The notes beneath the pieces were generated by a model, which searched no databases, had not been told where the DNA came from, and saw only the letters and a program-made list of their open reading frames with translations. Positions 26,340-36,000 of a stretch of 64,000 nt of DNA are shown piece by piece (position 1 is the first letter of the stretch; each line of letters opens with the position of its first letter). The position numbers were made by a program, and so were the translations under genes. This stretch comes from Pseudoduganella dura (GTDB lineage: Bacteria; Pseudomonadota; Gammaproteobacteria; Burkholderiales; Burkholderiaceae_D). The DNA lies in contig NZ_WNWM01000002.1 in assembly GCF_009727155.1 (NCBI RefSeq), forward strand, positions 1,178,001-1,242,000, written 5' to 3'.

Positions 26340-27359
26340 ATGGCGACAAATGAAGCAAACACGGGCGGCCCGTATCGGGTGCCCCGCAATGGCAGCGGCT
26401 GGCGCGCGTTCGGTCTCGCGCTGGCCACGCACGCGCTGCTGGTCCTGTTCCTGGTAATCGGCGTCAACTGGCAGAACACGCAGCCGGTGGCCGTGGAAGC
26501 GGAAGTGTGGGACCTGACCACGCAGCAGGCCGCACCGCCGCCGCCGCCCGCCGAAGCACCGGAACCGGAGCCTGCGCCCGCGCCGGAACCGAAGCCGGAA
26601 CCGGCTCCACCGCCTCCTGCCCCGACGCCGGCTCCGCCGCCGCCGAAGGAAGTGACGCCGCCGAAGCCCGATCCGGAAATCGCGCTCAGGAAAGAGCGCG
26701 AGAAGAAGAAGGAAGAGGAAAAGCGCATTGCCGAGGAAAAGGCCGAGGAAAAGCGCAAGCAGAAGCTCGAGGACCAGAAGGAAGCCGAGCGGGAGCGCAA
26801 GCTCGCCGAGCAGAAGCAGAAGAAAGAGCAGGAAAAGCGGGAACGCGAGGAAGAAAAAGAACGCCTGGCCGAGGAAAAAGCGGCGGCCGAGAAGAAGGAA
26901 CTGGCCGAGCAAAAGAAAAAAGACGACGAAGCCAAAAAGAAACAGCTGGCCGAGAAGAAGGCCGCGGAGAAGAAGGAATCCGATCGCCTGGCGAAAATGC
27001 GCGCGGATGAAATGCGGCGCATTACCGGCGCCGCTGGCGGCAGCAGCGGCACGGCCGAGAAATCGACCGCGCCGCGGATGGACGGCGGCTACGTGGCCGC
27101 CATCACGGCCAAGATCAAGAGCAACATCAGCTATGCGGGCAGCCAGGATGTTCCGGGCAATCCGCGTGCGGAGTTCAAGATTTCGCAATTACCGACTGGG
27201 GAAATCATTTCGGTCCGAAAGATCAAGAGCAGCGGAATTCCTGCCTACGATGCCGCCGTGGAGAACGCGATCAACAAGTCGTCGCCTCTGCCAAAAAAGA
27301 AAGACGGCACGGTGGAGCGGGATATCAATGCCAACTTCAATTTGAAAGACTTGCCTTGA
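26340..27359 (+). CDS. tolA: Cell envelope integrity protein TolA
   Basis: A 339-residue protein that links the TolQR motor to TolB and Pal across the periplasm. It has an N-terminal membrane helix (about 22-42), a Pro/Ala/Glu-rich segment (about 62-110), a long Lys/Glu-rich helical region (about 113-225) and a C-terminal TonB/TolA domain (about 245-339) with GGYVAAITAKIKSNISY and AEFKISQLPTGEIISV. The low-complexity middle has different base use from its neighbours, which is normal for tolA. tolB follows after eight bases. Confidence 0.94.
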   Translation: MATNEANTGGPYRVPRNGSGWRAFGLALATHALLVLFLVIGVNWQNTQPVAVEAEVWDLTTQQAAPPPPPAEAPEPEPAPAPEPKPEPAPPPPAPTPAPPPPKEVTPPKPDPEIALRKEREKKKEEEKRIAEEKAEEKRKQKLEDQKEAERERKLAEQKQKKEQEKREREEEKERLAEEKAAAEKKELAEQKKKDDEAKKKQLAEKKAAEKKESDRLAKMRADEMRRITGAAGGSSGTAEKSTAPRMDGGYVAAITAKIKSNISYAGSQDVPGNPRAEFKISQLPTGEIISVRKIKSSGIPAYDAAVENAINKSSPLPKKKDGTVERDINANFNLKDLP

Positions 27360-27367
27360 CGCGAAAC

Positions 27368-28627
27368 ATGAAAAAACTCAATACCCTGTTCATCACCGCC
27401 GGCATGCTGGCCAGTCTCACCGCCCAGGCGCAATTGCGCGTGGAAATTTCCGGCGTCGGCAGCAACCAGATTCCCGTGGCCGTGGCCGCCTTCGTCGACG
27501 AAGGCCAGTCGCCCACGCAGATCTCGTCCGTCATCAAGACCGACCTGGAGCGCAGCGGCGCCTTCAAGGTGATCGATGCCGGCACGATTACCGACATGAA
27601 TGTCGATGCTTCCACCTACAAGGCGCGCGGCGCCGACGCGCTGGTGATCGGCACCGTGCAAAAGGGGGCGAACGGCACGTACGACGTGCGCTACAAGCTG
27701 ATGTCGACGATTCAGAACAGCAAGCTGTCGCAGCTGGACCAGCAGGCGCCGGCGCAGTTCACCCGGCTGTCGGCCCACAAGATTTCCGACGACATCTATG
27801 AAAAGCTGACGGGCGTGCGCGGCATCTTCGCCACCCGCATCGCCTACGTGACGCAGCAGGGCCGCTCCTACCGCCTGGAAGTGGCCGACGCGGACGGCGA
27901 GAACGTGCAGCTGGCGCTGTCGTCGAACGAGCCGATCATTTCGCCGTCGTGGTCGCCGGACGGCACCAAGGTGGCCTATGTGTCGTTCGAGCAGAAGAAA
28001 CCGGTGATCTACGTGCAGAACCTGATCACGCGCCAGCGCACCGTGATCGCCAACGAACGCGGCAGCAATTCGGCCCCTTCCTGGTCGCCGGACGGCAGCC
28101 GCATCGCGCTGGCCCTGTCGAAGACGGGCAACACGCAGGTCTATATCGCCAACAGCAGCGGCGGCGGCATCCGCCGCATCTCGAACAGCAGCGGCATCGA
28201 TACCGAACCGCAGTTCTCCGCGGACGGCCAGTCGATCTACTTCACCAGCGACCGCAGCGGCGGCCCGCAGGTGTACCGCATGAGCGTGAACGGCGGCGAC
28301 GCCCAGCGCGTGACCTTCAAGGGCACCTACAACATCAGCCCGCGTCTTTCCTCGGATGGCAAGACGCTGGCCTATATTTCCCGGCGCAACGGCAACTTCC
28401 AGCTCTATGTGATGGATCTGGCAAGCGGCCAGGAGCTACGTTTGTCGGATAACAGCAACGACCAGGCCCCGAGCTTCGCTCCGAACGGCAAGTACATCTT
28501 GTACTCGACCGAATCGGGCGGGCGCAAGGCCCTGGCGGTGGTGTCGGTGGACGGCCGGGTCAAGCAACGCCTGACCATTCAGGCCGGTGCAATCAAGGAA
28601 CCCACCTGGGGTCCTTTCATGAAGTAA
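27368..28627 (+). CDS. tolB: Tol-Pal system beta-propeller protein TolB
   Basis: A 419-residue periplasmic protein with a signal peptide (MKKLNTLFITAGMLASLTAQA), an N-terminal alpha/beta domain (about 22-160) and a six-bladed WD40-like propeller. The repeated box is seen as SPSWSPDGTKVAYVS, APSWSPDGSRIALALS and APSFAPNGKYILYST. TolB shuttles between TolA and Pal. ATG 27368 is the natural signal-peptide start; the frame opens with TTG four codons earlier. Confidence 0.97.
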   Translation: MKKLNTLFITAGMLASLTAQAQLRVEISGVGSNQIPVAVAAFVDEGQSPTQISSVIKTDLERSGAFKVIDAGTITDMNVDASTYKARGADALVIGTVQKGANGTYDVRYKLMSTIQNSKLSQLDQQAPAQFTRLSAHKISDDIYEKLTGVRGIFATRIAYVTQQGRSYRLEVADADGENVQLALSSNEPIISPSWSPDGTKVAYVSFEQKKPVIYVQNLITRQRTVIANERGSNSAPSWSPDGSRIALALSKTGNTQVYIANSSGGGIRRISNSSGIDTEPQFSADGQSIYFTSDRSGGPQVYRMSVNGGDAQRVTFKGTYNISPRLSSDGKTLAYISRRNGNFQLYVMDLASGQELRLSDNSNDQAPSFAPNGKYILYSTESGGRKALAVVSVDGRVKQRLTIQAGAIKEPTWGPFMK

Positions 28628-28669
28628 AACAGGCAGTAAAGACCTTTCACAACGACCAGGAGAATCAAT

Positions 28670-29200
28670 ATGCGTAACGTAAAAAGCATCGCCTTCATCA
28701 TCAGCAGCGCCGCCCTGCTGGCAGCTTGCTCGAGCCCCGTCAAGGTTACCGAGCCGGCACCCGTAGTGGAAAGCAAGCCGACCGACACCACGCCACAGGC
28801 CGACAACACCCGTTCCGTGGCACCGGTGGAAACCAAGTCGCTCGACCCGCTGGACGATCCGCAAGGCGTGCTGGCACAGCGCAGCGTGTACTTCGACTTC
28901 GACAGCTATGTCGTGCGCGAAGATGGCAAGTCGGTGGTGTCGAACCACGCCGGCTACCTGACCAAGAACACCAGCCGCAACATCCTGGTTCAAGGCAATA
29001 CCGATGAACGCGGCGGCGCCGAGTACAACCTGGCCCTGGGCCAGAAACGTGCCGAAGCCGTGAAGCGCTCGCTGGTCGCGCTGGGCGTGTCGGATGCGCA
29101 GGTTGAAGCTGTTTCGCTGGGCAAGGAAAAGCCGAAAGCCACCGGCAGCAACGAAGAGGCATGGGCGCAGAACCGTCGTGCCGACATCGTCTACAAGTAA
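28670..29200 (+). CDS. pal: Peptidoglycan-associated lipoprotein Pal
   Basis: A 176-residue outer-membrane lipoprotein. The signal peptide ends in the lipobox LLAAC (Cys20). A Pro/Thr-rich tether (about 21-62) leads to an OmpA-like peptidoglycan-binding domain (about 70-176) with VYFDFDSYVVRED, LVQGNTDERGGAEYNLALGQKRAEAV and the terminal QNRRADIVYK. It anchors the outer membrane to the wall at division sites. A ribosome-binding site (AGGAGA) is well placed. A terminator follows. Confidence 0.97.
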   Translation: MRNVKSIAFIISSAALLAACSSPVKVTEPAPVVESKPTDTTPQADNTRSVAPVETKSLDPLDDPQGVLAQRSVYFDFDSYVVREDGKSVVSNHAGYLTKNTSRNILVQGNTDERGGAEYNLALGQKRAEAVKRSLVALGVSDAQVEAVSLGKEKPKATGSNEEAWAQNRRADIVYK

Positions 29201-29230
29201 TTCCTGAATCCACCGATTCGGACACCCGTA

Positions 29231-29273
29231 ACGGGGCAGCGCGCAAGTTATACTGCGCCCTGCCCCGTTTTTT
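29231..29273 (+). terminator. Rho-independent terminator between pal and cpoB
   Basis: ACGGGGCAG...CGCA pairs with TGCG...CTGCCCCGT (29230-29268), followed by TTTTTT. It probably ends most tolQRAB-pal transcripts before cpoB. Confidence 0.8.
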
Positions 29274-29293
29274 CATTGAAAGCGCTTACGAAC

Positions 29294-30040
29294 ATGATCA
29301 AATTCGCCAAGACGGCTGTCGCACTGGCAGCCGCCGCCTTCTCCCTGCATGCCTCCGCCGGCGTGTTCGACGACGACGAAGCGCGCCGCGCGATCCTCGA
29401 CCTGCGTGCCAAGGTGGAAGCGCTGTCGAAGGATCTCGCCTCCCGCATGGACACCAAGGCGGACAAGACCTCCACGCTGGACCTGATCGCCCAGCATGAA
29501 CAGACGATGCAGGAAATCGCGCGCCTGCGCGGCCAGGTGGAAGTGCTGCAGAACGAAATCGAAGTAGCCTCCAAGCGCCAGAAGGACCTGTACGCCGACA
29601 TGGACAAGCGCCTGCGCGCCCTGGAGCCGCGCCAGGTCGAGATCGACGGCCAGACCGCATCGGTCGACCAGTCCGAGCAGAACTCCTACGACGCGGCGAT
29701 GCAGCAGTTCAAGGAAGGCAACTACGAAGGCGCCGCCACCGCGCTGCAAGCGTTCGTGCGGCGCTACCCCGGCTCGGCCTATGCCGCCAATGCCCAGTAC
29801 TGGCTGGGCAACGCCTATTACGCGAACCGCGACTGCAAGGCCGCGATCGTGGCGCAGCAGGCGGTGGTCAAGAACTACCCGGACAGCCCGAAGGCCGCCG
29901 ACGCGATGCTGAACATCGCCAGCTGCCAGACCGAGCTGAAGGCCGTCAACAACGCCAAGAAGACGCTGAACGAGCTGATCAAGGCTTACCCGAACACCGC
30001 GGCCGCGCGGACCGCCAAGGAGCGGCTGGGGAGCAAGTAG
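29294..30040 (+). CDS. cpoB: Cell division coordinator CpoB (YbgF)
   Basis: A 248-residue periplasmic protein with a signal peptide (about 1-22), an N-terminal trimerising coiled coil (about 30-110) and a C-terminal set of TPR repeats (about 128-245: QNSYDAAMQQFKEGNYEGAATAL, ANAQYWLGNAYYANRDCKAAI, NIASCQTELKAVNNAKKTLN). CpoB links PBP1B activity to Tol-driven outer-membrane constriction. ATG 29294 is taken; the frame opens at a TTG at 29276 just after the terminator. It is the last gene of the Tol-Pal cluster. Confidence 0.94.
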   Translation: MIKFAKTAVALAAAAFSLHASAGVFDDDEARRAILDLRAKVEALSKDLASRMDTKADKTSTLDLIAQHEQTMQEIARLRGQVEVLQNEIEVASKRQKDLYADMDKRLRALEPRQVEIDGQTASVDQSEQNSYDAAMQQFKEGNYEGAATALQAFVRRYPGSAYAANAQYWLGNAYYANRDCKAAIVAQQAVVKNYPDSPKAADAMLNIASCQTELKAVNNAKKTLNELIKAYPNTAAARTAKERLGSK

Positions 30041-30137
30041 GAAGCGAGGGGAGCAGCAGTACAGTCCGGTTCGTCCGCCATGGGGTGACCACATGGAACG
30101 CAGCAGGAGTCGCGCGGAGCCGGCTTCTTGCCTGTGA

Positions 30138-30167
30138 GCGGGCAATGGCGTGCGCGCCATTGCCCGC
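30138..30167. other. Perfect 13-bp hairpin without a T-run
   Basis: GCGGGCAATGGCG and CGCCATTGCCCGC flank a four-base loop. It sits 100 bases after cpoB and 60 before the tRNA promoter. No poly-T follows on either strand, so it is either a weak terminator or an RNA-stabilising 3' end for the cpoB message. Confidence 0.55.
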
Positions 30168-30226
30168 CCGGCACCGGTGGACACGGGCACGAATGAAATT
30201 TCGTACGATTCGATGCTCCTAAGCAT

Positions 30227-30256
30227 TTGACAGGAACGGCCGGGCCATCCTATAAT
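30227..30256 (+). promoter_or_regulatory. Consensus sigma-70 promoter for the tRNA-Lys array
   Basis: TTGACA (30227-30232), 18 bases, TATAAT (30251-30256): both hexamers are perfect. The bases after the -10 are C-rich (CCCGC), like the GC-rich discriminator of stable-RNA promoters under stringent control. The first tRNA starts 16 bases downstream. Confidence 0.88.
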
Positions 30257-30271
30257 CCCGCTTCTTTCGGA

Positions 30272-30347
30272 GGGTCGTTAGCTCAGCTGGTAGAGCAGCG
30301 GACTTTTAATCCGTTGGTCGCAGGTTCGAATCCCGCACGGCCTACCA
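30272..30347 (+). tRNA. tRNA-Lys (anticodon TTT), copy 1
   Basis: 76 bases including encoded CCA. The acceptor GGGTCGT pairs with ACGGCCT (first pair G-U), the D-stem is GCTC/GAGC, the anticodon loop is CTTTTAA and the T-loop is TTCGAAT. Confidence 0.96.
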
Positions 30348-30382
30348 CTCGAAAGAAGCAGCGCAGTAACTAGTTTTGCAGG

Positions 30383-30458
30383 GGGTCGTTAGCTCAGCTG
30401 GTAGAGCAGCGGACTTTTAATCCGTTGGTCGCAGGTTCGAATCCCGCACGGCCTACCA
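30383..30458 (+). tRNA. tRNA-Lys (anticodon TTT), copy 2
   Basis: Identical to copy 1 over all 76 bases; separated from it by 35 bases of unrelated spacer. Confidence 0.96.
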
Positions 30459-30504
30459 CTTGCACAATGTGTCGCGCAGTTGTTGTAGATGTTTGTTTTA
30501 CCTT

Positions 30505-30580
30505 GGGTCGTTAGCTCAGCTGGTAGAGCAGCGGACTTTTAATCCGTTGGTCGCAGGTTCGAATCCCGCACGGCCTACCA
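30505..30580 (+). tRNA. tRNA-Lys (anticodon TTT), copy 3
   Basis: Identical to copies 1 and 2; 46 bases after copy 2. The three probably share the promoter at 30227 and the terminator at 30594. Confidence 0.96.
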
Positions 30581-30593
30581 AGATTCATCAGGA

Positions 30594-30626
30594 AAGCCCA
30601 CGAATTCACGTTCGTGGGCTTTTTTG
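30594..30626 (+). terminator. Rho-independent terminator after the tRNA array
   Basis: AAGCCCACGAA and TTCGTGGGCTT form a strong stem (about 30594-30621) followed by TTTTTTG. Confidence 0.9.
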
Positions 30627-30685
30627 TTTCCGGCCAGTTCAGCGCCCGGGAATATCGCGCCATGCGCCATCGAGGCCGGCAGGCT

Positions 30686-31570
30686 TTACAGCAGCGCGTC
30701 GATCGCCGTCGTAATCTGCGCCTGCAAGCCGACGATATCGACGGTCGCTCCGGTGCCATGGGCGACCTCCGTGTAGATACCGTCGCCGTTACCGTCATGG
30801 AATACTTCAAACTGGGTCCGGGTGCCGTATGTCACGGTCTGCACCACGTATCCCTCCTCCGGCTGCGTATAGGCGACTGTGGTATTGCCATGGGTCGACA
30901 CGGCAACCGTCGTGCCGTCCGCCTTGACGACCTGGGCCGCCGTCACCGTATCGCCGCTGAATGTGAAACTCAGGCGGTCGTACGGGTCGACATCGAGCGC
31001 CGTGGTCGCGCTGCCCAACGCGGCGAATGCCTGCGTGTCGGATGCGAGGTGATACGTGGTGCCGTCCGTCGACGTGAATTGAAGCGTCTCCAGCGTATTG
31101 CCGTGCACCGTTGTCGCGGTGATCGTGCCGCCCTCGACCGTGAAGCTCGTGGCGGCCAGTTTCGTGACATCGACCGTACGGACGTTGCCTGACCAGCCAA
31201 CGGATTCGGAAACGGCCGTCACCGATCCGTCGGTCACGGTGAAGGTATAGGAACGCGCACTGGCCACCGTCGTGTCGAACGTCTTCACGTCCTGCGACAG
31301 GTGGTACAGCGTGCTGTCCGCCGTATCGACCGCATAGGTCGATACCTCGGTCGTCGTGCCGCGGGTGATGGTTTCGGTCACGGTGCCGGTACCTACCGTG
31401 AACGTTGCATCGGCAGGCAGTTTCACCGGGATGACATGGTCGCCGGCGACCCGCGCCAGGCCGGTCACCTGGCCGTCGGTGATCGTGAACTGGACATTGC
31501 CGGACACATAACCGGAAGATGAGTAGGGGTTGAATCCGTGATTCGAATTGAAATGGTCGTTACTACGCAT
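30686..31570 (-). CDS. Repeat-rich protein of unknown function
   Basis: A 294-residue protein I do not recognise. It consists of about three degenerate repeats of 80-95 residues, beginning VQFTITDGQVTGLARV, YTFTVTDGSVTAVSES and LSFTFSGDTVTAAQVV. The first two also share the pattern TYHL/LYHL...F near their ends. Composition is Thr/Val/Asp-rich and lysine-poor, as in extracellular beta-strand repeats. The third repeat has HDGNGDGIYTEV, a likely calcium loop. No signal peptide or membrane segment is seen, so if secreted it would need a type I or similar route. It converges with the tRNA array. Confidence 0.7.
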   Translation of the reverse strand: MRSNDHFNSNHGFNPYSSSGYVSGNVQFTITDGQVTGLARVAGDHVIPVKLPADATFTVGTGTVTETITRGTTTEVSTYAVDTADSTLYHLSQDVKTFDTTVASARSYTFTVTDGSVTAVSESVGWSGNVRTVDVTKLAATSFTVEGGTITATTVHGNTLETLQFTSTDGTTYHLASDTQAFAALGSATTALDVDPYDRLSFTFSGDTVTAAQVVKADGTTVAVSTHGNTTVAYTQPEEGYVVQTVTYGTRTQFEVFHDGNGDGIYTEVAHGTGATVDIVGLQAQITTAIDALL

Positions 31571-31757
31571 AGGGCCGTCTCCAGGATTAAGAATGGAAAT
31601 ACGACTATAGGAGCGCCTTCTGTAAATCGGCGTTAAGCCGCGTAAATATATTTCTCAAAGAAAATTATTTAATCGCCCGATGCATATCGGCACCCGCACC
31701 CGTGTCACAAGGAAGACCGCAAAGCCGGTCTTCGCAGGGTTCATTTCAATCGGCGCA

Positions 31758-32711
31758 TCAGCATTTGCTTGTCCACCGGTCGCATGTCTCGACCAGCCCC
31801 CCACTCCACTCCAGCCATCCCCCGTCATACACGGCAATCTCCGGCCACCCCATCAGCCACGCATAAAAGAACGCCAACGATGCCCGCCAGCCGGTGCCGC
31901 AATAAAACGCGATGCGCTGTTCGGCCGTGATCCCTTCCAGCTGCCACATCGCCGCAATCCCGGCGGCCGGCCGCATCGTGCCGTCGTCCAGCTGATAAGC
32001 GGTCATGCTGTTGACGTCGCCATCGTCACCCGCCCTGCCCCAGAGCGCGCCGGGGATGTCGCCCCGCGCGGCGATATAACTGTAGCCCGACACCTTGCCC
32101 AGGAATTCCGCCTCGCTGCGGATGCTGACAAGCGCGGTGTCGTTCCGGCCGAGCAGCGCGCGGGCCTGCGCCATGTCGGCCAGGAACTCGGGATGCGCGG
32201 GAAACGAAATGCCGAAACCGGCAACCGGAGACAACGACCGTGACGGCCCCGCCTCGCAGGAATGGCCGCCCGCCTGCCACGCGGCGAATCCGCCATCGAG
32301 CAGGCGCACATCCGTCACGCCCGCATACAGCATCAGGTGCGCCACCCGCGCCGCGGCCAGGTTGTTACGGCCATAGAGGATGACTGTCGTGTCGTGGCGA
32401 ATGCCGCGCGACAGCAGCACGCGCAGCAGCGCCTCGTCAGGCACCTTGTTCCAGAGGGGCGGCTCCTCGATTTCGCAGGTATCCAGGTAGCCGGCACCGG
32501 GAATATGCGACGCCTCGAAGAAGTGCACGGCACCGCACCCCGTTTCGATCAGCCGGCAACCATCGCCAAGGCCACCGTGCAAGATCAGTGCCGCCAGTTC
32601 GTTCGCGCTGACGAGTTGCCGCGCCCGGACCAGATCCGCGCGACAGCCAGCTGCAGGAGGTAGATGAACGGGATTCAATGCAATTGCCGGAAGTTGGCCG
32701 TAGGCGGGCAC
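31758..32711 (-). CDS. Two-domain sulfurtransferase (rhodanese, YnjE-like)
   Basis: A 317-residue protein with two rhodanese domains. The first (about 30-150) is inactive-looking but keeps HIPGAGYLD and VILYGRNNLAAARV. The second (about 170-315) has the active-site loop CGTGWR with Cys271, then SLAFFYAWLMGW and VYDGGWLEWS. The CGTGWR loop is of the YnjE type rather than the CRKGVT of classic rhodanese. It moves sulfane sulfur to an acceptor such as cyanide or a thiol. No signal peptide is seen. It stands alone. Confidence 0.88.
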   Translation of the reverse strand: MPAYGQLPAIALNPVHLPPAAGCRADLVRARQLVSANELAALILHGGLGDGCRLIETGCGAVHFFEASHIPGAGYLDTCEIEEPPLWNKVPDEALLRVLLSRGIRHDTTVILYGRNNLAAARVAHLMLYAGVTDVRLLDGGFAAWQAGGHSCEAGPSRSLSPVAGFGISFPAHPEFLADMAQARALLGRNDTALVSIRSEAEFLGKVSGYSYIAARGDIPGALWGRAGDDGDVNSMTAYQLDDGTMRPAAGIAAMWQLEGITAEQRIAFYCGTGWRASLAFFYAWLMGWPEIAVYDGGWLEWSGGLVETCDRWTSKC

Positions 32712-33058
32712 GAGTAAAGAAGGCAGCCATTATATCGCTGCGACAATTCAGCAGGGAAAATCGCCGTTCCGGGAAGCGCGCGGGTACTGACAAAACTGAT
32801 CTCTACAACGAACAATGGCTTTACATATTACTTCCATGCAATTACCAATCGCTTTTTTCATGCTCTTTACAACGCAGTAAAAAATTAAGCTTGAGCAAAA
32901 TAATAAATCAGCAATAGTATTGTTGAGTTCCATTGCTTAATTTATATCAAGAAATGCGAACTGCCGCTGGGGGAAGCAGCGGATCAAAAGGGATCATGAC
33001 AAGAGACACAACAACAAGACCACCGAGTAGAGCAAACCAAGTCGCGAAAGGACATTGC
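32712..33058. other. AT-rich intergenic region upstream of the metalloprotease
   Basis: No gene is seen. The stretch 32800-32950 is unusually AT-rich for this window and is the likely promoter region for the divergent rhodanese and protease genes. A small hairpin CCGCTG/CAGCGG lies at 32964-32982. The open frame that runs through 32933 into the protease is taken as untranslated leader. Confidence 0.5.
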
Positions 33059-36000
33059 ATGAGAATCAAGCCGTTCACCCCGTCGAACCACGGCGGGTTG
33101 CAGCAGATGCGCACCGCGCCGGGCGTGAAATCCTCCCTGGCGCTATGTGTCGCCCTTGCCTTTACTGCCGCTGCGCCGATCGCGCATGCCGCGAAGGCGG
33201 AAAATCCGGCAGTGTCCGTCGAGCGCGCCGCGCCTCATTGGCAAAGCACCGCCATTCCGGCAGCCTCGCTGACCGTTGGCGGCGCGACGAAAACGCCGTC
33301 GCTGAAGCTCAAGCGTTTCCACGCCGCCACGCTGGACAAGCCGGGCATGAAGGGCCTGACCGCGGGTGCGCCGCTCGAACGCGGCGACGGCGAAGTTCCC
33401 AATACCCTGACCATCTCGCTGCCCCATCCGGACGGCGGCTACCAGCGTTTCGCGCTGGTCGAATCACCGATCATGGAACCGGGCCTGGCAGCCAAGCATC
33501 CCGATATCAAGACCTACCGCGGCAAGGGCATCGACGACCCCACCGCCACGCTGCGCATGGACATCACCAGGCTGGGCCTGCATGCTTCCGTGCGTTCGCC
33601 GAACGGCGGCTGGTATGTCGACCCCTATTACCACCTGGACGACAGCCTGTATGCCAGCTATCACAGCCGCGACCTGACGAACCAGCATGGCCCGCTCGTC
33701 GAAGCCGCACTGGGCGAAGCGCAGCTGACGCTGTCCCGCGGTTTCTACAAGGAAGGCGACAACGTCGAAGTGCGCGGCCTGAACTTCGCGCCGGGCGCGA
33801 CCGTCAACATCACCGTGCGTACCGAGGGCGAGGAAGGCGCGCTGCAGACCGTGGCCGCCACGGCGGACCGCAACGGCGTCGTGTCGCTGACGCTGCCGGC
33901 CGGCAGCACCGGCTCCTTCGAGGTCGTCGCCAGCGATGGCCGCGCCACCAGCACCGCGTCGTACCACGTGGTCGAGGCCACCTCGGCCGCCAGCGCCACC
34001 ACCGGCAACCAGCTGCGCACCTATCGCCTGGCACTGGTGACCGATCCATCGTATGCCACCTACTTCGGCGGCTCGGCCAACGTGACGGCCGCCAAGGTCA
34101 CGCTGATCAACCGCGTCACCCAGATCTACGAGGACGAAACCTCGATCCGCCTGGTGCTGATCGAAGGCACCGATGCGCTGAACCTCGATACCGCCGCGCA
34201 GATGACCGGCACCAACGGTCCCTGCGGCGGCGCGGCCTGCTACACCACCGCGCAGGCCTCCGGCTGCGCCAGCTCCACGCTGCAGCGCAACCGCATCGTG
34301 ACCGGCCTGCTGGCCGGCGCCAGCAACTTCGATATCGGCCACATCGCGTTCGGCCTGAACGGCGGCGGCGTCGCCAGCCTGGGTGTCGTGGGCGGCAATG
34401 CCAAGGCACAGGGTTGCACGGGCGTGCCGACGCCGGTGGGCGACTATTTCGCGGTCGACTACGTGGCGCACGAGATCGGCCACCAGTTCGCCGGCAACCA
34501 CACCTTCAACGGCGTCACCGGCAGCTGCGCCGGCGGCAACCGCAACCCGGAGACCTCGGTCGAGGTGGGCAGCGGCTCGTCGATCATGGCCTACGCGGGC
34601 ATTTGCGCCGCCGATAACATCCAGCCGCACAGCGACCCGTACTGGTCGCAGCGCAGCTTCGATGAAATCACCGCATACGTCACCAGCGGCGAGACGCCGA
34701 TCAACGAAGTGCAGGCGGGCGTGCTGCGCAACTTCACCGCCGACGGCCAGCAATTCCAGGTCAGCTGGAACGGTAACCTGTCCGCGCCGATCGTGCGCGG
34801 CTCCAACTACACGACCGCCGGCGTTCGGGCGGCGATCCAGGCGATTTCGGGCTGGCCGGCCGGCGCCACCGTCACCATCAGCGCACTGACGAACAACGGC
34901 TTCACGGTCACGTTCGGAGGCACGCTGGCGGCCACCAATACCGCGCAACTGCAGCTGGTGAACTTCAGCAGCGGCGTTACCGGCTTTACCGGCGAAATCG
35001 CGGCCGGCGGCCTTACCACGCGCGGCGGCAGCATCGCATCGACCGGCAACAGCGTACCGCTGGTCACGACGGCGGCCAGCTACACGATCCCGGTGCAAAC
35101 GCCGTTCGCGCTGACCGGCAACGCCACCGATGCCGACGGCGACACGGTCACCTACCTGTGGGAACAGAACGACCGCGGCGCGACGGCCGGCACGGCACTG
35201 CTGAACAACGTGAAGACGAACGGCCCGCTGTTCAGCCAGTTCGGCAAGCGCGCGGTGGTGTCCAGCACCGACACGATCAAGTACAACTCGCCCGGCCAGA
35301 ACCACGTCACGACCGATCCGACCCGCGTGTTCCCCGACCTGGACCAGATCCTGGCGAACAACACGAACGCGGAAACCGGCGCCTGCCCGACCCCGGCCGC
35401 CACGCCGACCGCGGCCGACATCGAGTGCTACGCCGAGTTCCTGCCGACCCCCGCCTACGTGGGCCGCCCCGGCACGAACGCCGCCCCGGCGTCGCTGAAC
35501 TTCCGGCTGACGGCGCGTGACGGCCGTGGCGGCATCAGCAGCGCCGACACGCAACTGGTGCTGGCGCCCGCGGCCGGGCCGTTCCTGGTCACGTCGCTCA
35601 ATTCGGCCGCCACGGTCGATGCCGGCACGGCACAGACGGTCACGTGGAGCGTGGCCAACACCAACGCGGCCCCGGTCGGCGTCGACAGCGTGAAGATCTC
35701 GCTGTCCACCGACGGCGGCAAGACCTGGCCGCACACGCTGGCCGCCAGCACGCCGAACGACGGCAGCGCCGCCGTCACGTTGCCGGCCGTGGCGACGACG
35801 GCCGCGCGCGTCAAGGTGGAAGCGATCGGCAACGTGTTCTTCGACGTGTCGAACACCAACTTCACGATCCGCCTGCCGGGCGACGTCAACACGGACGGTG
35901 TCGTAGACTGTGCGGATATTGGCGTCCTCCGCGCCGCGTTCGGCAAGCGCACCGGCCAGCCCGGGTTCGATGCGCGCGCCGACGCGGTCGTCGATGGCGT

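Noticed and set aside
33020..33062. Possible cyclic di-GMP (GEMM) riboswitch: GCAAACC...GAAA...GGAC before the metalloprotease
   Set aside because: The essential GGGACGCAAAGCC block and closing stem are missing; the resemblance is limited to short words.
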